A stretch of 64,000 bases of DNA from Corallococcus caeni. Its GTDB lineage: Bacteria; Myxococcota; Myxococcia; Myxococcales; Myxococcaceae. Location of the stretch: positions 62,001 to 126,000 of the forward strand of contig NZ_BTTW01000010.1 of the NCBI RefSeq assembly GCF_036245865.1, in the 5' to 3' direction. Below the pieces are notes generated by a model that saw only the letters and a list, made by a program, of their open reading frames with translations, did no database searches and was not told the DNA's origin. The position numbers were made by a program, and so were the translations under genes. Positions 7,161 through 15,796 of this stretch are shown here, piece by piece. The first letter of the stretch is position 1. The number at the start of each line of letters is the position of its first letter.

Positions 7161-8621
7161 TCAGAGCGCGCGGTAAAGCGGCACCGGTTGCTGCTTGCCC
7201 TTCAGGCGCACCGGCGGCAGGTCCTCGAAGGCCGTCTCGTTCGCGTCCACCAGCTCCCGCGTGCGCTCGCCCACCAGGATCTCCCCCGGACCGGCCAGCG
7301 CGCACAGCCGGGCGGCCACGTTCACCGCGTCGCCAATGCAGGTGTACTCGGCCCTCAGCGCGCTGCCGATGTTCCCGGACACCACCACGCCCGAGTTCAG
7401 CCCCACGCCCAGCTCCAGCACCAGGGGCCGGCCCTCGCGGCCGTGGGCCACCCACTCGGCCTCCGCGATGGCGCGCAGTTCCGCCACGGCCTCCATCATC
7501 ATCTTCGCGCACTGCAGGCCCCGGAGCGCGTCGTCCGGGCGGCCCACAGGCGCGCCGAAGACCGCCATCAGCCCGTCGCCCAGGAACTTGTCCAGCGTGC
7601 CGCCGCAGGTGAGCACGGCGTCCGACAGCCGGCCCAGCACCTGGTTGAGCACCGCGACCACCTGCTCGGGGGGGAGGCTCTCCGCCAGGCCGGTGAAGTT
7701 GCGGATGTCCGCGAACAGCACCGTCACCTCGCGCTTCTCGCCGGCGAGCACCGCCGCGTCCGCGCTCTTGAGGATCTCCTCCACCACCGCGTCGGACGTG
7801 TAGCGCGCGAACAGCTTGCGCATGCGCTCCGTCTCGCCCGTGCGGCGCACCACGCTCTCGATGCGCGCCGCCAGCTCGTCCAGGGACGCGGACTTGTTCA
7901 CGTAGTCGTCCGCGCCCGCGCGCAGGCCGCGCACGCGCTCCGCCTCCCGGTCGTTCGCGGTGAGCATGATGACGGGGATGGCGCTGCGCGGGCCCTCCTT
8001 CAGCCGCCGGCACAGCTCCACGCCGTCCAGCCCCGGCATCTCCAGGTCGCTCAGCACGATGGCCGGCTGCAGCCGCCCCATGCCCTCCAGCGCTTCATAC
8101 GGGTCCTGGAAGCAGAGAACTTCGTAGCCCAGCGCCACCAGCCCCTCCTGCACGAACGCGCAGGCCAGGGGGCTGTCGTCCACCACCACCACGCGGCGGC
8201 GCCCCTCCGTCGCGGGCCGCGGCAGGTCCTGCCGGCCGACGATCCGGTTCTGCACGCCCAGCGCTTCGTAGATCTGCTTGTACGTGCAGTGGCCCTGCTC
8301 GACGAGGATCTCTCCCAGCCGCCGCCCGTCGCGCCGCTGCCGCGCCAGGGCCTCGTCCAGCTGCGCGAGCGTCACGTACTTGAGCCCCACCAGCAGCTCG
8401 CCCAGCGGCGGCTGCGCGGGCCCCTTGTCGTGGTTCAGGCCCAGGGCCTCTCCCAGCGCGTCTTGGATCTGCTCGCGCGACACGTAGCCCAGGGAGATGA
8501 GCGCTTCGCCCACGCGCTGGCCGGTGAGCGCCTGCAGCGCGAGCGCCTCCTGCACCTGCCCCGGCGTGACGACGCCCAGCTTGAGCAACAGGTCACCGAA
8601 GAGGGGATTCGAGGCACTCAC
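7161..8621 (-). CDS. Class III adenylate/guanylate cyclase with MshEN-like repeats and receiver domain
   Basis: 486-residue cytoplasmic signalling protein. Residues 1-120 contain two copies of the GspE/PilB N-terminal (MshEN-like) fold ([16 protein letters not shown] and [16 protein letters not shown]). Residues about 143-262 are a receiver domain with phospho-acceptor Asp in [13 protein letters not shown] and Lys in DDYVNKSAS. Residues about 285-486 are a class III cyclase domain: first metal Asp in FADIRNFTG, substrate Lys and second Asp in [14 protein letters not shown], and [12 protein letters not shown] with the adenine-selecting Asp and the Asn/Arg transition-state pair. All catalytic residues are present, so it should make cAMP. 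Some MshEN domains bind c-di-GMP, so cross-talk between the two nucleotides is a fair inference. Confidence 0.9.
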   Translation of the reverse strand: MSASNPLFGDLLLKLGVVTPGQVQEALALQALTGQRVGEALISLGYVSREQIQDALGEALGLNHDKGPAQPPLGELLVGLKYVTLAQLDEALARQRRDGRRLGEILVEQGHCTYKQIYEALGVQNRIVGRQDLPRPATEGRRRVVVVDDSPLACAFVQEGLVALGYEVLCFQDPYEALEGMGRLQPAIVLSDLEMPGLDGVELCRRLKEGPRSAIPVIMLTANDREAERVRGLRAGADDYVNKSASLDELAARIESVVRRTGETERMRKLFARYTSDAVVEEILKSADAAVLAGEKREVTVLFADIRNFTGLAESLPPEQVVAVLNQVLGRLSDAVLTCGGTLDKFLGDGLMAVFGAPVGRPDDALRGLQCAKMMMEAVAELRAIAEAEWVAHGREGRPLVLELGVGLNSGVVVSGNIGSALRAEYTCIGDAVNVAARLCALAGPGEILVGERTRELVDANETAFEDLPPVRLKGKQQPVPLYRAL

Positions 8622-8690
8622 GCGGCAACCTCCATTCGCTCACCGTAGCCCAACCCCGCCCCCCGGCCCAGCCCACCCCGGGGGCAGGTC

Positions 8691-9821
8691 TCACCCATGC
8701 TGGAACACCCGGCCGAAGGCGAGGACGATCTCCAGGATGATCAACGCGACGATCATCACCTCCAGGATGTGCGAGCGGTCGATGTCCACCTCGCCCTTGA
8801 GCAGCCCATACGTCTGCGCGAGCAGCTGCTGCTTGCGCGTGACGGAGGCCTGCCACGCGGGGATGCGAAGGCGGCGCACGGCGCCCTCGTAGACCTTGGC
8901 CAGGTAGAAGTCGCCGATGATCTTCAGGCTGTTCTCCACCCGCTCCACGAATTCGTTGAGGTCCACGAGCGTGCCCAGCGTCTCGCGCGCGAGGCTGCGG
9001 TACGGGCTGCGGAACAGCGTGAGCCAGCCGGGCTTGCGCGCCTGCACCTCGTCGTGGATGCGCGCGATGTGCTTGTCCAACCGCTCGTCGTAGTAGCGGA
9101 ACTCCAAGAGCTGCGCGTTGGCGATCTCCAGCAGGTCCGGGATGTCGCGCGAGCCGGACGGCTCGTAGACGAACGCGCTGTTCCAGTCCACGACGACCAG
9201 GTCGTGGGCGGTGTAGCTGAAGCGCACCTGGGTGACGGCCTCGCGCTCGCGCGGCGCCAGCGGCGCGGTGGTGCTCTCCCCCAGGAGCAGCCGCGCGATG
9301 TCCGCGCGCTGGAACAGCTCCTCCGCGGAGGGGTTGCCCTGGATGCGCTCGGCGAAGATGACGGTGTAGCTCTCGCTCTGGTCCCAGAGGTGCGGCCCCT
9401 GCACGGCGGCGGAGATGGTGCGGCGCACGCCCTCCACCAGCTCCCGGGCCAGGTCCTCCAGGGCCTGGCTGTCATAGAGCTCGTCGGCGACGTGGGTGAG
9501 GGTCTCCCAGGTGGTGCCGGGCGCGACGGGGACGCGCAGGATGATGGACGCGGCGCCGTGGTCGAACAGGCGCGCGGTGGCGTCCACGGTGACGGGACCG
9601 CCGCGCAGCGCCAGCGGCCTGCGTCCCAGCTCATAGGCCACGGGCGGGTTGGGCAGCTGGATGTACTGGCTGTTCTCACGCGACAGCTTCAACCGGCGCG
9701 AGTCCTCCGACAGCGCCTTGCGCGCGCGCTCCAGGTCGATCTCCTCCGCGATGTCGAACGTGCGGTAGCAGAGGATGTGGGCCTGTTCGAAGAGCAGCGT
9801 CATTCCGTCGGGCGCGGACAT
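8691..9821 (-). CDS. RMD1/Sif2 family protein (DUF155) with C-terminal membrane anchor
   Basis: 376 residues from the ATG at 9821 (MSAPDGMTLLFEQAH). The long soluble region carries family features: a substrate-like segment QVRFSYTAHDLVVVDWNSAF and a helical part FRYYDERLDKHIARIHDEV. The C-terminus ends in one or two hydrophobic helices (SHILEVMIVALIILEIVLAF) that anchor it to the membrane, as in yeast Rmd1/Sif2 relatives. Its molecular activity is unknown. A second in-frame ATG at 9803 is an alternative start. The Uma2 gene ends 13 nt upstream, and the cyclase gene begins 69 nt downstream, so the three are likely one transcription unit. Confidence 0.8.
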   Translation of the reverse strand: MSAPDGMTLLFEQAHILCYRTFDIAEEIDLERARKALSEDSRRLKLSRENSQYIQLPNPPVAYELGRRPLALRGGPVTVDATARLFDHGAASIILRVPVAPGTTWETLTHVADELYDSQALEDLARELVEGVRRTISAAVQGPHLWDQSESYTVIFAERIQGNPSAEELFQRADIARLLLGESTTAPLAPREREAVTQVRFSYTAHDLVVVDWNSAFVYEPSGSRDIPDLLEIANAQLLEFRYYDERLDKHIARIHDEVQARKPGWLTLFRSPYRSLARETLGTLVDLNEFVERVENSLKIIGDFYLAKVYEGAVRRLRIPAWQASVTRKQQLLAQTYGLLKGEVDIDRSHILEVMIVALIILEIVLAFGRVFQHG

Positions 9822-9834
9822 GGTGCGCGGAAGC

Positions 9835-10395
9835 CTACTCCGCGATGTCGTCCCACAAGACGCGAAGTTCCAGCGCCAATGCCTCGAATGGCTCCGCGTA
9901 GACGGTCTCCGCGTCCTGATGGGTCCCCAGCAGCAGGTAGTGGGTGCCTTCCAGCCGGAAGACCTCCAGCGTGTACTGGAGCGGGTCCACCAACCAGACG
10001 TGCTTGACCCCTTCCCGGGCGTAGATGGGCAGCTTGCGGAACCGGTCCAGCCGGGACGTGGAGGGGGACAGCACCTCGCACAGCCAGTCCGGCGCCATCG
10101 TGATGCCCACGACGTCAGGCATCTTGGGCACCCGCTCCCGGCGCCACCCCGCGAGGTCGGGGACCAGGACGTCCTTGCCCAGGTGCAACTCCGGCTCGGG
10201 CAGGAAGAGCCACCCCCCAGGCCCCCCTCGTCCTCGGCCAAAGGGATTGCGAAGCTCCCCGCCCAGCTCAAATGCCGCGGAGGCATGCCGCGCCGTCGGC
10301 CGGGGGCTCGCGTACAGCTCCCCGTTCACGAGCTCCCCCACCTGGTTCGGCGGGAGCGCTTCCAGGTCTGCGTAGGTGGCGGGCTTTCGGGTCAT
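9835..10395 (-). CDS. Uma2 family (DUF820) PD-(D/E)xK nuclease-like protein
   Basis: 186 residues from the ATG at 10395 (MTRKPATYADLEALPP), the usual Uma2 start; an ATG 33 nt upstream is possible. Family landmarks are ELVNGELYASPRPTARHA near the N-terminus, then PEPELHLGKDVLVPDLAGW with the acidic metal ligands, and CEVLSPSTSRLDRFRKLPIY with the Glu and Lys of the nuclease-like core, then VKHVWLVDP. Uma2 proteins are abundant in cyanobacteria and myxobacteria and have a restriction-endonuclease fold; the biological role of most is unknown. It lies directly upstream of the RMD1-family gene. Confidence 0.88.
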   Translation of the reverse strand: MTRKPATYADLEALPPNQVGELVNGELYASPRPTARHASAAFELGGELRNPFGRGRGGPGGWLFLPEPELHLGKDVLVPDLAGWRRERVPKMPDVVGITMAPDWLCEVLSPSTSRLDRFRKLPIYAREGVKHVWLVDPLQYTLEVFRLEGTHYLLLGTHQDAETVYAEPFEALALELRVLWDDIAE

Positions 10396-10498
10396 CTCTG
10401 GGAAGAAGAACCTAGCAGGTAGGGACATGCCCGGACACTCTCATGCCCGTCTGACACGTGTACCCCGGCGGCCGGGAGCCCCGGAAGGGCCCCCGGGC

Positions 10499-10526
10499 CT
10501 GAAACATTTCCGCTGAAACATTTCCG
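10499..10526. repeat. Perfect 14-bp tandem repeat upstream of the Uma2 gene
   Basis: CTGAAACATTTCCG occurs twice in direct tandem (10499-10512 and 10513-10526). The 10-base core CTGAAACATT recurs inverted at 10829-10838, across the stop codon of the tryptophan dioxygenase gene. The tandem pair lies 70-130 nt upstream of the leftward Uma2 gene and just past the stop of the small gene at 10537, so it could be an operator for the Uma2 unit. Confidence 0.6.
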
Positions 10527-10536
10527 GATGTTTTAC

Positions 10537-10713
10537 TCAGTCGCCGCCACCCTCGGGCAGCTTGATGCCAATGCCTGCCGGGCCCGGGCCGTCGTCCGGC
10601 AGGCTGCCGATGTGGCCGGGCGTGGGGATGGGGCGGTCTCCCGCCTGACGCTTGTTGTCCTGTTCGTCTTCCGGAAGCTGCGGTTCCTTCCGGGGGCTGT
10701 CGTGCTCACCCAT
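10537..10713 (-). CDS. 58-residue hydrophilic protein, unknown function
   Basis: Short gene encoding MGEHDSPRKEPQLPEDEQDN followed by a Pro/Gly/Asp-rich half ending IKLPEGGGD. The ribosome binding site is excellent (AAGGAG five bases before the ATG). There is no hydrophobic segment, so it should be soluble and largely disordered. The gene lies between tryptophan dioxygenase and the Uma2 gene on the same strand. An inverted repeat GAGAGG-gtttga-CCTCTC (10733-10750) lies just upstream of the ribosome binding site. I recognise no family. Confidence 0.6.
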   Translation of the reverse strand: MGEHDSPRKEPQLPEDEQDNKRQAGDRPIPTPGHIGSLPDDGPGPAGIGIKLPEGGGD

Positions 10714-10834
10714 GGCGGCTCCTTCGCGCGTTGAGAGGGTTTGACCTCTCCCAAGCTAGGGAGCCCGCGCCCCGGCTGGCACCCCGTCCCTGCCGGCCCG
10801 CGGGGCATGCGGGGACACGAGCGGCGCGAATGTT

Positions 10835-11698
10835 TCAGGCGCCCCGGGGCTTCGCGGGCGGCGTCAGCGACGTGCGCACGTCCCACAGCTCCGGGAAGAA
10901 GCGCAGGTCCAGCGCCTTGCGCAGGAAGCCCACGCCCGACGAGCCGCCCGTGCCCTGCTTGAAGCCGATGATGCGCATCACCGTCATCATGTGCCGGTAG
11001 CGCCAGAGCTGGAACCGCTCCTCCGTGTCCACCAGCTTCTCGCACATCTCATACGCATCCCAGTGCTTCTCCGCGTCCGAGTAGATGCGGCGGAACACCT
11101 CCATCACCTGGGCGCTCTTCTCATACGGCTGACGCCAGTCGCGCTCCACGTGGCTTCTGGGAACGTCGTGGCCCATGCGCGACAGGTGGCGCAGGAACTC
11201 GTCGTAGATGCCCGGCGACTCCAGCAGGCGGTCCAGCTCCGCGTGCACGCCCGGCACGTGCTTGAAGGGCCCCAGCGCCGCGTCGTCCTTGTTGCCCAAA
11301 AGGAACTCCAGCGCCCGGTACTGGAAGCTCTGGAAGCCGGACGCGTGGCCCAGCGTGTCGCGGAACTCCAGGTACTCGTTGGGCGTGAGCGTCTCCAGCA
11401 CGCTCCACTGCTCGAAGAGCATCCGCTGGATGTGCGCGACGCGCGCGAAGATCTTGAAGGACGGCTCCAGCCGGTCCGCCTGGATGTAGCGGATGCAGGC
11501 GGACAGCTCATGGATGAGCAGCTTCATCCACAGCTCGCTCGTCTGATGCTGGACGATGAACAGCAGCTCGTCGTGATGGGGAGGCTGGGAACGGGGCACC
11601 TGCGCGGACAAAAGCCGGTCCAGCTGCAGGTAATCACCATAGGTCGTCCGGCCCGCGAGGTCCGTGACGATTCCAGGCTCCAGGTCGCGTTTGCTCAT
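10835..11698 (-). CDS. kynA: Tryptophan 2,3-dioxygenase
   Basis: Heme enzyme that opens the indole ring of L-tryptophan to N-formylkynurenine, first step of the kynurenine pathway, in the cytoplasm. 287 residues from [11 protein letters not shown]; upstream in-frame ATGs at 11722 and 11713 are less likely. Conserved segments: [12 protein letters not shown] at the N-terminus, [17 protein letters not shown] (substrate pocket), [12 protein letters not shown], and [14 protein letters not shown] containing the proximal heme His, followed by GTGGSSG that closes over substrate. Length and motifs match bacterial TDO. No other kynurenine-pathway gene is in the window, so the role (NAD precursor or tryptophan catabolism) cannot be decided from context. 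Confidence 0.95.
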   Translation of the reverse strand: MSKRDLEPGIVTDLAGRTTYGDYLQLDRLLSAQVPRSQPPHHDELLFIVQHQTSELWMKLLIHELSACIRYIQADRLEPSFKIFARVAHIQRMLFEQWSVLETLTPNEYLEFRDTLGHASGFQSFQYRALEFLLGNKDDAALGPFKHVPGVHAELDRLLESPGIYDEFLRHLSRMGHDVPRSHVERDWRQPYEKSAQVMEVFRRIYSDAEKHWDAYEMCEKLVDTEERFQLWRYRHMMTVMRIIGFKQGTGGSSGVGFLRKALDLRFFPELWDVRTSLTPPAKPRGA

Positions 11699-11828
11699 GG
11701 CCCGGGCACTCATGCACACCAACTCCCTCGCGGCGCAAGCACATCCTCCGCGCGGTCAATCCAGCCACGCTCCTCCAGACGGAAGAACGGGTCCACCACC
11801 TCTGCCCGGGCCGGGGCAACTGTACTGC

Positions 11829-12353
11829 TTAAGCGTTCTTCTGAGCGGCTTCCGCGAGCGCCTTGGAGGCGGCGCGGCCACGGGGCAGCTTGATGTCCTC
11901 CACGCTGTTGGGCTCCGCGTAGTCGGCCCACTGGGAGGGACGGCGGTTGGTCTTCTCCAGCATGCGCAGCTTCTGGTAGTGCGCCGCGCAGTAGCCCTTG
12001 GTGCGGCTGGGCTTGCCGCAGCCCTTGATGGCGCACTCACGGGCGCCGCCTTCCGCCGCCGCCGGCTTGCGGCCCCGGCGCTTGCCGCCCACCGCCGCCA
12101 CCGGCGCGCTCACCGCCGCCCGGCCCGCCGGACGACCCACGGGACGACGGCCGGCCTTGCCCGCCGCGGGCGCGTTCGCGCCGAAGAGGGGGCCCACCAC
12201 CTGGGCCAGGGGCGCCAGCCGCTCGGCCACGCTGCGCAGCGCGTCCAGGTCCGCCGTCCCAGACTCCAGACGAGACACCACGTCACGCAGGGGCTTGAGC
12301 TGGACTTCAATCTCGTTGCGAATCATCTCGCGGAACGCCTTGTCAACTGACAT
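11829..12353 (-). CDS. AT-hook and zinc-knuckle protein, probable DNA-binding regulator
   Basis: 174 residues from the ATG at 12353 (MSVDKAFREMIRNEIEVQL). Residues 1-60 form a helical segment with heptad character (LRDVVSRLESGTADLDALRS), suited to oligomerisation. The middle has two AT-hook-like motifs, RRPVGRPAGR and KRRGRKPAA, in an Ala/Pro linker. Residues about 112-136 hold a candidate zinc site, CAIKGC...GYCAAHYQKLR (C-x4-C then C-x2-H). The tail is helical. The combination suggests a nucleoid-associated or architectural transcription factor; target unknown. The leader has GAGG 9-10 nt before the ATG. A weak promoter-like TTGCCT/TAGTCC pair lies upstream on the same strand. Confidence 0.75.
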   Translation of the reverse strand: MSVDKAFREMIRNEIEVQLKPLRDVVSRLESGTADLDALRSVAERLAPLAQVVGPLFGANAPAAGKAGRRPVGRPAGRAAVSAPVAAVGGKRRGRKPAAAEGGARECAIKGCGKPSRTKGYCAAHYQKLRMLEKTNRRPSQWADYAEPNSVEDIKLPRGRAASKALAEAAQKNA

Positions 12354-12534
12354 TTCGAACAATCCTCGGTTTAAGGGGGGAGCATTGCCTTGGCGTGAAC
12401 CGGCACGCCGGACTACCAATACCTTCCAGAAAGGCAATTGTCGAAGGAAGCGATAAAAAGTTGTGACGCCGCTGCGTATCAGCAGGCGTGAAAGGCCCGG
12501 GAAATGGGGCTCGGCGGCGCTTTCAGCGCCCTTT

Positions 12535-13044
12535 TCACGCATCCCAATGCAGGGGTTCCAACAACGCTCCGCGACTGGAGGCGGGGGGGTGCTGCGAGCG
12601 CTCCAGCAGTTCCTCGTACGTCAGTGCGAGGTCATGTCCCAGTTCCGCCAGTTCCTCAGAGTCCAGGGACGCGGACAGCCGGGGGAGCACTGCGTGTTCC
12701 GTGGCCTGCACATGCGCCACGACCCGGTCTTCCAGGGTGAAGAGGCGCGCCTGCCACTCGACGCCGCGAGGCGTCAGCTCCTGCAATTCCTCCATCAGCT
12801 CGCGCAGGGTGAGGTGGTCTTCCGCCTCCTCGCGGGCGCGGGCGCGGCCTTCCACGCGCGTGAGCAGCGGCTGGACGCAGCGCTCCTCCAGGCGGGAGTG
12901 CAGGCGCAGCAGGCGGGTGAGGTCCTCCTGGTCGTGCGACAGCTCCTCCACGTCCGGCTCCGAAGCCAGCCGCTCCAGCAGCGCCTCCAGATCGCGGTGT
13001 TGTTGCAGGAGGATGTCGAATGGGCCGGCCATGCCCTCAAGCAT
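12535..13044 (-). CDS. Hemerythrin-like domain protein
   Basis: 169 residues, all-helical. Candidate di-iron ligands are spaced as in hemerythrin-like four-helix bundles: QQHRDLEALLE near residue 16, LRLHSRLEERC near 49, EDHLTLRELM near 77 and HVQATEHAVLP near 111-117. Proteins of this family bind O2, NO or act in iron or redox sensing; which applies here cannot be read from sequence. The start is either MLEG (13044) or MAGPF (13032). It is divergent from the acyltransferase gene, separated by 135 bp. Confidence 0.75.
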   Translation of the reverse strand: MLEGMAGPFDILLQQHRDLEALLERLASEPDVEELSHDQEDLTRLLRLHSRLEERCVQPLLTRVEGRARAREEAEDHLTLRELMEELQELTPRGVEWQARLFTLEDRVVAHVQATEHAVLPRLSASLDSEELAELGHDLALTYEELLERSQHPPASSRGALLEPLHWDA

Positions 13045-13179
13045 CAGCACGGCCCCGGAAGCAGACAACCGGCCCCCTTCCCCACGGCGGCGCCGGAGTG
13101 AAAGGCAGCCTGCTGGCGTGCATGCCCCTTTCGCGGTGGCGGCACCGGTGGAGCCCCTGCCCGCCCGCCTGGTACCGGG

Positions 13180-13941
13180 GTGCCAGCCCACGAGGGCGGC
13201 TGCATCTTCTGCTCCACCGTGGAAAACCCACTCACCCGCGTCCAACAGACCGTCTTCCGTTTCGCGGAGCGTGGCGCCGCGCTGTCCGCGCGCTACCACC
13301 GCGCCCGACTGATGGGTGCTGAACACCTGCCCAGGCAGGGGCCGCTGCTGCTCGTGGGCAATCACGGTGTCTGGGGATACGAGACGCCCGCCTTCTTCCA
13401 CCTCGTGCACCAGGCCACGGGGCGCTATCCGCTGGGGTTGGCGGAGCGGGGGTTCTTCAAGATTCCCCTCGTGCGCACGGTGTTGCCCTGGCTGGGCGGC
13501 GTGGAGGGGACGCGGGAGAACGCGCTCCGGTCGCTCCAGGAGGGACAGCTCGTCGTCTGTTATCCGGGCGGCGCGCGGGAGACCTTCAAACGCAGCCAGG
13601 GCCGCTACCGCCTGAGATGGGAGCGCGCGCTGGGCTTCGTGCGGCTGGCCATGCAGGCGGGGGTGCCGGTGGTGCCCTTCGCGGGTTTTGGGGTGGATGA
13701 CACCTTCTTCTGGCCTCCGGACGAGGACCGCTGGTGTGTGCGCCTGGCCGCGGAGGACAAATACCGCATGCCCCTGGTGATGGGATTGGGTCCGCTGCCG
13801 CTGCCCGTCCAGCTCACCTTCGCCGTGGGTGAACCCCATGAACCGCCGCCGTCGGGTGCGTCGGAGTCGCGCGTGCAGGCCTTCCGCGACCGCGTGGCCG
13901 CCAGCGTCCGGCGCCTGCTCCTGAGGGCCTGCCATGCTTGA
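13180..13941 (+). CDS. Lysophospholipid acyltransferase (PlsC-like) family protein
   Basis: 253 residues. The acyltransferase motif I appears as VGNHGVWGYETPAFF (NH-x4-E form), motif III as CYPGGARETFK, and the following hydrophobic segment as AGVPVVPFAGFGVDDTFFW. This pattern fits the DGAT/PlsC-like branch that acylates glycerolipids at the membrane. The start is a GTG at 13180 and is uncertain; the first ~15 residues are unlike the family and a GTG at 13219 could be the true start. It overlaps the following hydrolase gene by 8 nt, so the two are co-translated and may act on the same lipid substrate (inference). Confidence 0.85.
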   Translation: MPAHEGGCIFCSTVENPLTRVQQTVFRFAERGAALSARYHRARLMGAEHLPRQGPLLLVGNHGVWGYETPAFFHLVHQATGRYPLGLAERGFFKIPLVRTVLPWLGGVEGTRENALRSLQEGQLVVCYPGGARETFKRSQGRYRLRWERALGFVRLAMQAGVPVVPFAGFGVDDTFFWPPDEDRWCVRLAAEDKYRMPLVMGLGPLPLPVQLTFAVGEPHEPPPSGASESRVQAFRDRVAASVRRLLLRACHA

Positions 13942-14818
13942 CGCCTCCGCCCCCGCCGCCGTTTCGCCTCGCGCCCGCGTGCCGCCGCTGGTGCCGGACG
14001 TGGAAGACATCCAGCAAGGCTATGAACAGCTGGAGTGCGAGGAGCGCGTCATCCGGGGCACGCCGGTGCGGCTGTTCACCTTTCCCCAGGGGAACAGGGA
14101 TGTATCACGCACCGTGGTCTGTCTTCCGGGCCTGGGCGCCAGTGGCCGGTCCTTCGCGCCCATGGAGCCGCTGGCCCAGGCGTGGAACCTGCTGTTGTGG
14201 ACGCCGCCCCTGAAGACGCCCGCGACGCATACGCCGTTGCAGTGGAACCTGTCCGTGCTCAACCACCCGGAGGCGCGGCTGCCGGAGCGCTTCGCGTTGA
14301 TGGGGTCTTCCTATGGAAGCCTGCTGTCCATCGCGTATGCGTTGGAGCACCCGGAGCGGGTGAAGGCGCTGGTGCTGGTGTCGCCGGTGGCCGGCGTGCG
14401 CAAGGTGCGGCGGCTGGCGTTGACGCTGTCCACGCTGGTGCGGGCGCCCCGGCCGCTGGCGTATGTGTTCGCGCCCACGGTGGCCCGGGTGCTGGGCGGC
14501 CGGTGGCTGCCGCCGGAGGGGCGGGCGGAAATCGTCCGCGAGGCCCGGCGCCTGTCGTCGCTGGAGCTGATGCGGCGGTTGCGCGACATCCTGGCCGCGG
14601 ACTTCCTGCACCGGCTGCGGGAGCTGCGCGTGCCCACGCTCATCATCGAGGGCGGCCGCGACCTGCTGGTGCCGCCCGCGGCCGCGCGCGACGTGGCGGC
14701 GCATGTGCCGGGGGCCCGGCTGGAGTTCCTGGAGGCGGCCAGTCACCTGCCGTACATGAGCCACCCGGAAGCGTTCAATGCGAGCGTGTCCGACTTCCTG
14801 TCGCGGCACCCTGACTGA
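13934..14818 (+). CDS. Alpha/beta hydrolase
   Basis: 294-residue alpha/beta hydrolase. I see the oxyanion strand TVVCLPGLGASGRSF, the nucleophile elbow MGSSYGSLLS (Ser in G-x-S-x-G), the acid in EGGRDLLVPP and the catalytic His in ASHLPYMSHPE. The catalytic triad is complete, and no signal peptide is present. It is an esterase, lipase or thioesterase of undefined substrate. Coupling to the upstream acyltransferase by an 8-nt overlap suggests a lipid-remodelling pair. Confidence 0.88.
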   Translation: MLDASAPAAVSPRARVPPLVPDVEDIQQGYEQLECEERVIRGTPVRLFTFPQGNRDVSRTVVCLPGLGASGRSFAPMEPLAQAWNLLLWTPPLKTPATHTPLQWNLSVLNHPEARLPERFALMGSSYGSLLSIAYALEHPERVKALVLVSPVAGVRKVRRLALTLSTLVRAPRPLAYVFAPTVARVLGGRWLPPEGRAEIVREARRLSSLELMRRLRDILAADFLHRLRELRVPTLIIEGGRDLLVPPAAARDVAAHVPGARLEFLEAASHLPYMSHPEAFNASVSDFLSRHPD

Positions 14819-14854
14819 GCAGGCCTTATCTCTATCGTCGGGGGAACATCCGCA

Positions 14855-15793
14855 ATGACGACCGCCGCCGATCACCTGTCCCGCTCCGCGCTGTTGTTCC
14901 TGTCTCGCCAGTCCAACCTCAAGGACGTGGCCACGCGGCTCAAACCCTTTCGCGAGCTGGCGTCGCGCTTCATCGCGGGGGAGACGCTGGAGGAGGCGGT
15001 GGACGCGGTGCGGGCCCTCACGGCGAAGGGGCTGCTGGCCAGCTTCGACCACCTCAACGAGGCAGTGCGCTCGCCCCAGGAGACGCGCGACGAGGTGCGG
15101 CACTACCAGCGGCTGCTCGCGCGCATCGACCAGGTGGGCGTGAAGGCCAACGTGTCGCTGAAGCTCACGCAGTGCGGCCTGTTGTTCGACCGGAACCTGG
15201 CGCTGCTGAACGCGCGGGCGGTGGTGGCGGACGCGGCGGCGCGGGACTCCTTCGTGCGCGTGGACATGGAGGAGAGCGCCGTCACGCAGGTGACCCTGGA
15301 CATCGTGCGGGACCTGCACTCGGAGTTCGGGGAGACGCACGTGGGGGCGGTGCTCCAGAGCTACCTGCGGCGCACGGAGGAGGACGCGAAGGCCCTGTGC
15401 GCCGAGCGCGTCCGCATCCGGCTGTGCAAGGGGGCCTACCTGGAGGGTCCCGACGTGGCCTTCCCGGACAAGAAGGACGTGGACGCGAACTTCGTGCGCT
15501 GCATGCGCATCCTGCTGGACAGCGGCGTGTATCACGGCATCGCCACGCATGATGAGCGGATGATTGACGCCACGCTGGAGTACGCCGCGCGCCAGCATCT
15601 GCCCAAGGGCGCCTTTGAATTCCAGATGCTGTATGGCATCCGGCGCGACCTGCAGGAGCGGTTGGTGAAGGAAGGCCATCCGGTGCGTGTCTATGTCCCG
15701 TATGGGAAGCACTGGTATCCGTATTTCATGCGACGGCTGGCGGAGCGCCCGGCCAACCTGTGGTTCGTGATGCGCAACCTGATGAAGGGATAG
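14855..15793 (+). CDS. Proline dehydrogenase (monofunctional)
   Basis: FAD enzyme that oxidises L-proline to pyrroline-5-carboxylate and feeds electrons to the quinone pool. 312 residues, the usual length of the single-domain bacterial form (no PutA aldehyde dehydrogenase part). Barrel motifs include VKANVSLKLTQCGL, FVRVDMEESAVTQVT, VRIRLCKGAYLEGPD, HGIATHDERMI, FEFQMLYGIRRDLQ and the C-terminal substrate loop VYVPYGKHWYPYFMRRLAER. ATG start preceded by GGGGAA. The next gene starts 3 nt downstream. Confidence 0.95.
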   Translation: MTTAADHLSRSALLFLSRQSNLKDVATRLKPFRELASRFIAGETLEEAVDAVRALTAKGLLASFDHLNEAVRSPQETRDEVRHYQRLLARIDQVGVKANVSLKLTQCGLLFDRNLALLNARAVVADAAARDSFVRVDMEESAVTQVTLDIVRDLHSEFGETHVGAVLQSYLRRTEEDAKALCAERVRIRLCKGAYLEGPDVAFPDKKDVDANFVRCMRILLDSGVYHGIATHDERMIDATLEYAARQHLPKGAFEFQMLYGIRRDLQERLVKEGHPVRVYVPYGKHWYPYFMRRLAERPANLWFVMRNLMKG

Positions 15794-15796
15794 GCC

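Noticed and set aside
13180-13220. HIT-like start (CIFC) fused to the acyltransferase
   Set aside because: Only four residues resemble it; it is more likely leader sequence ahead of a later start.
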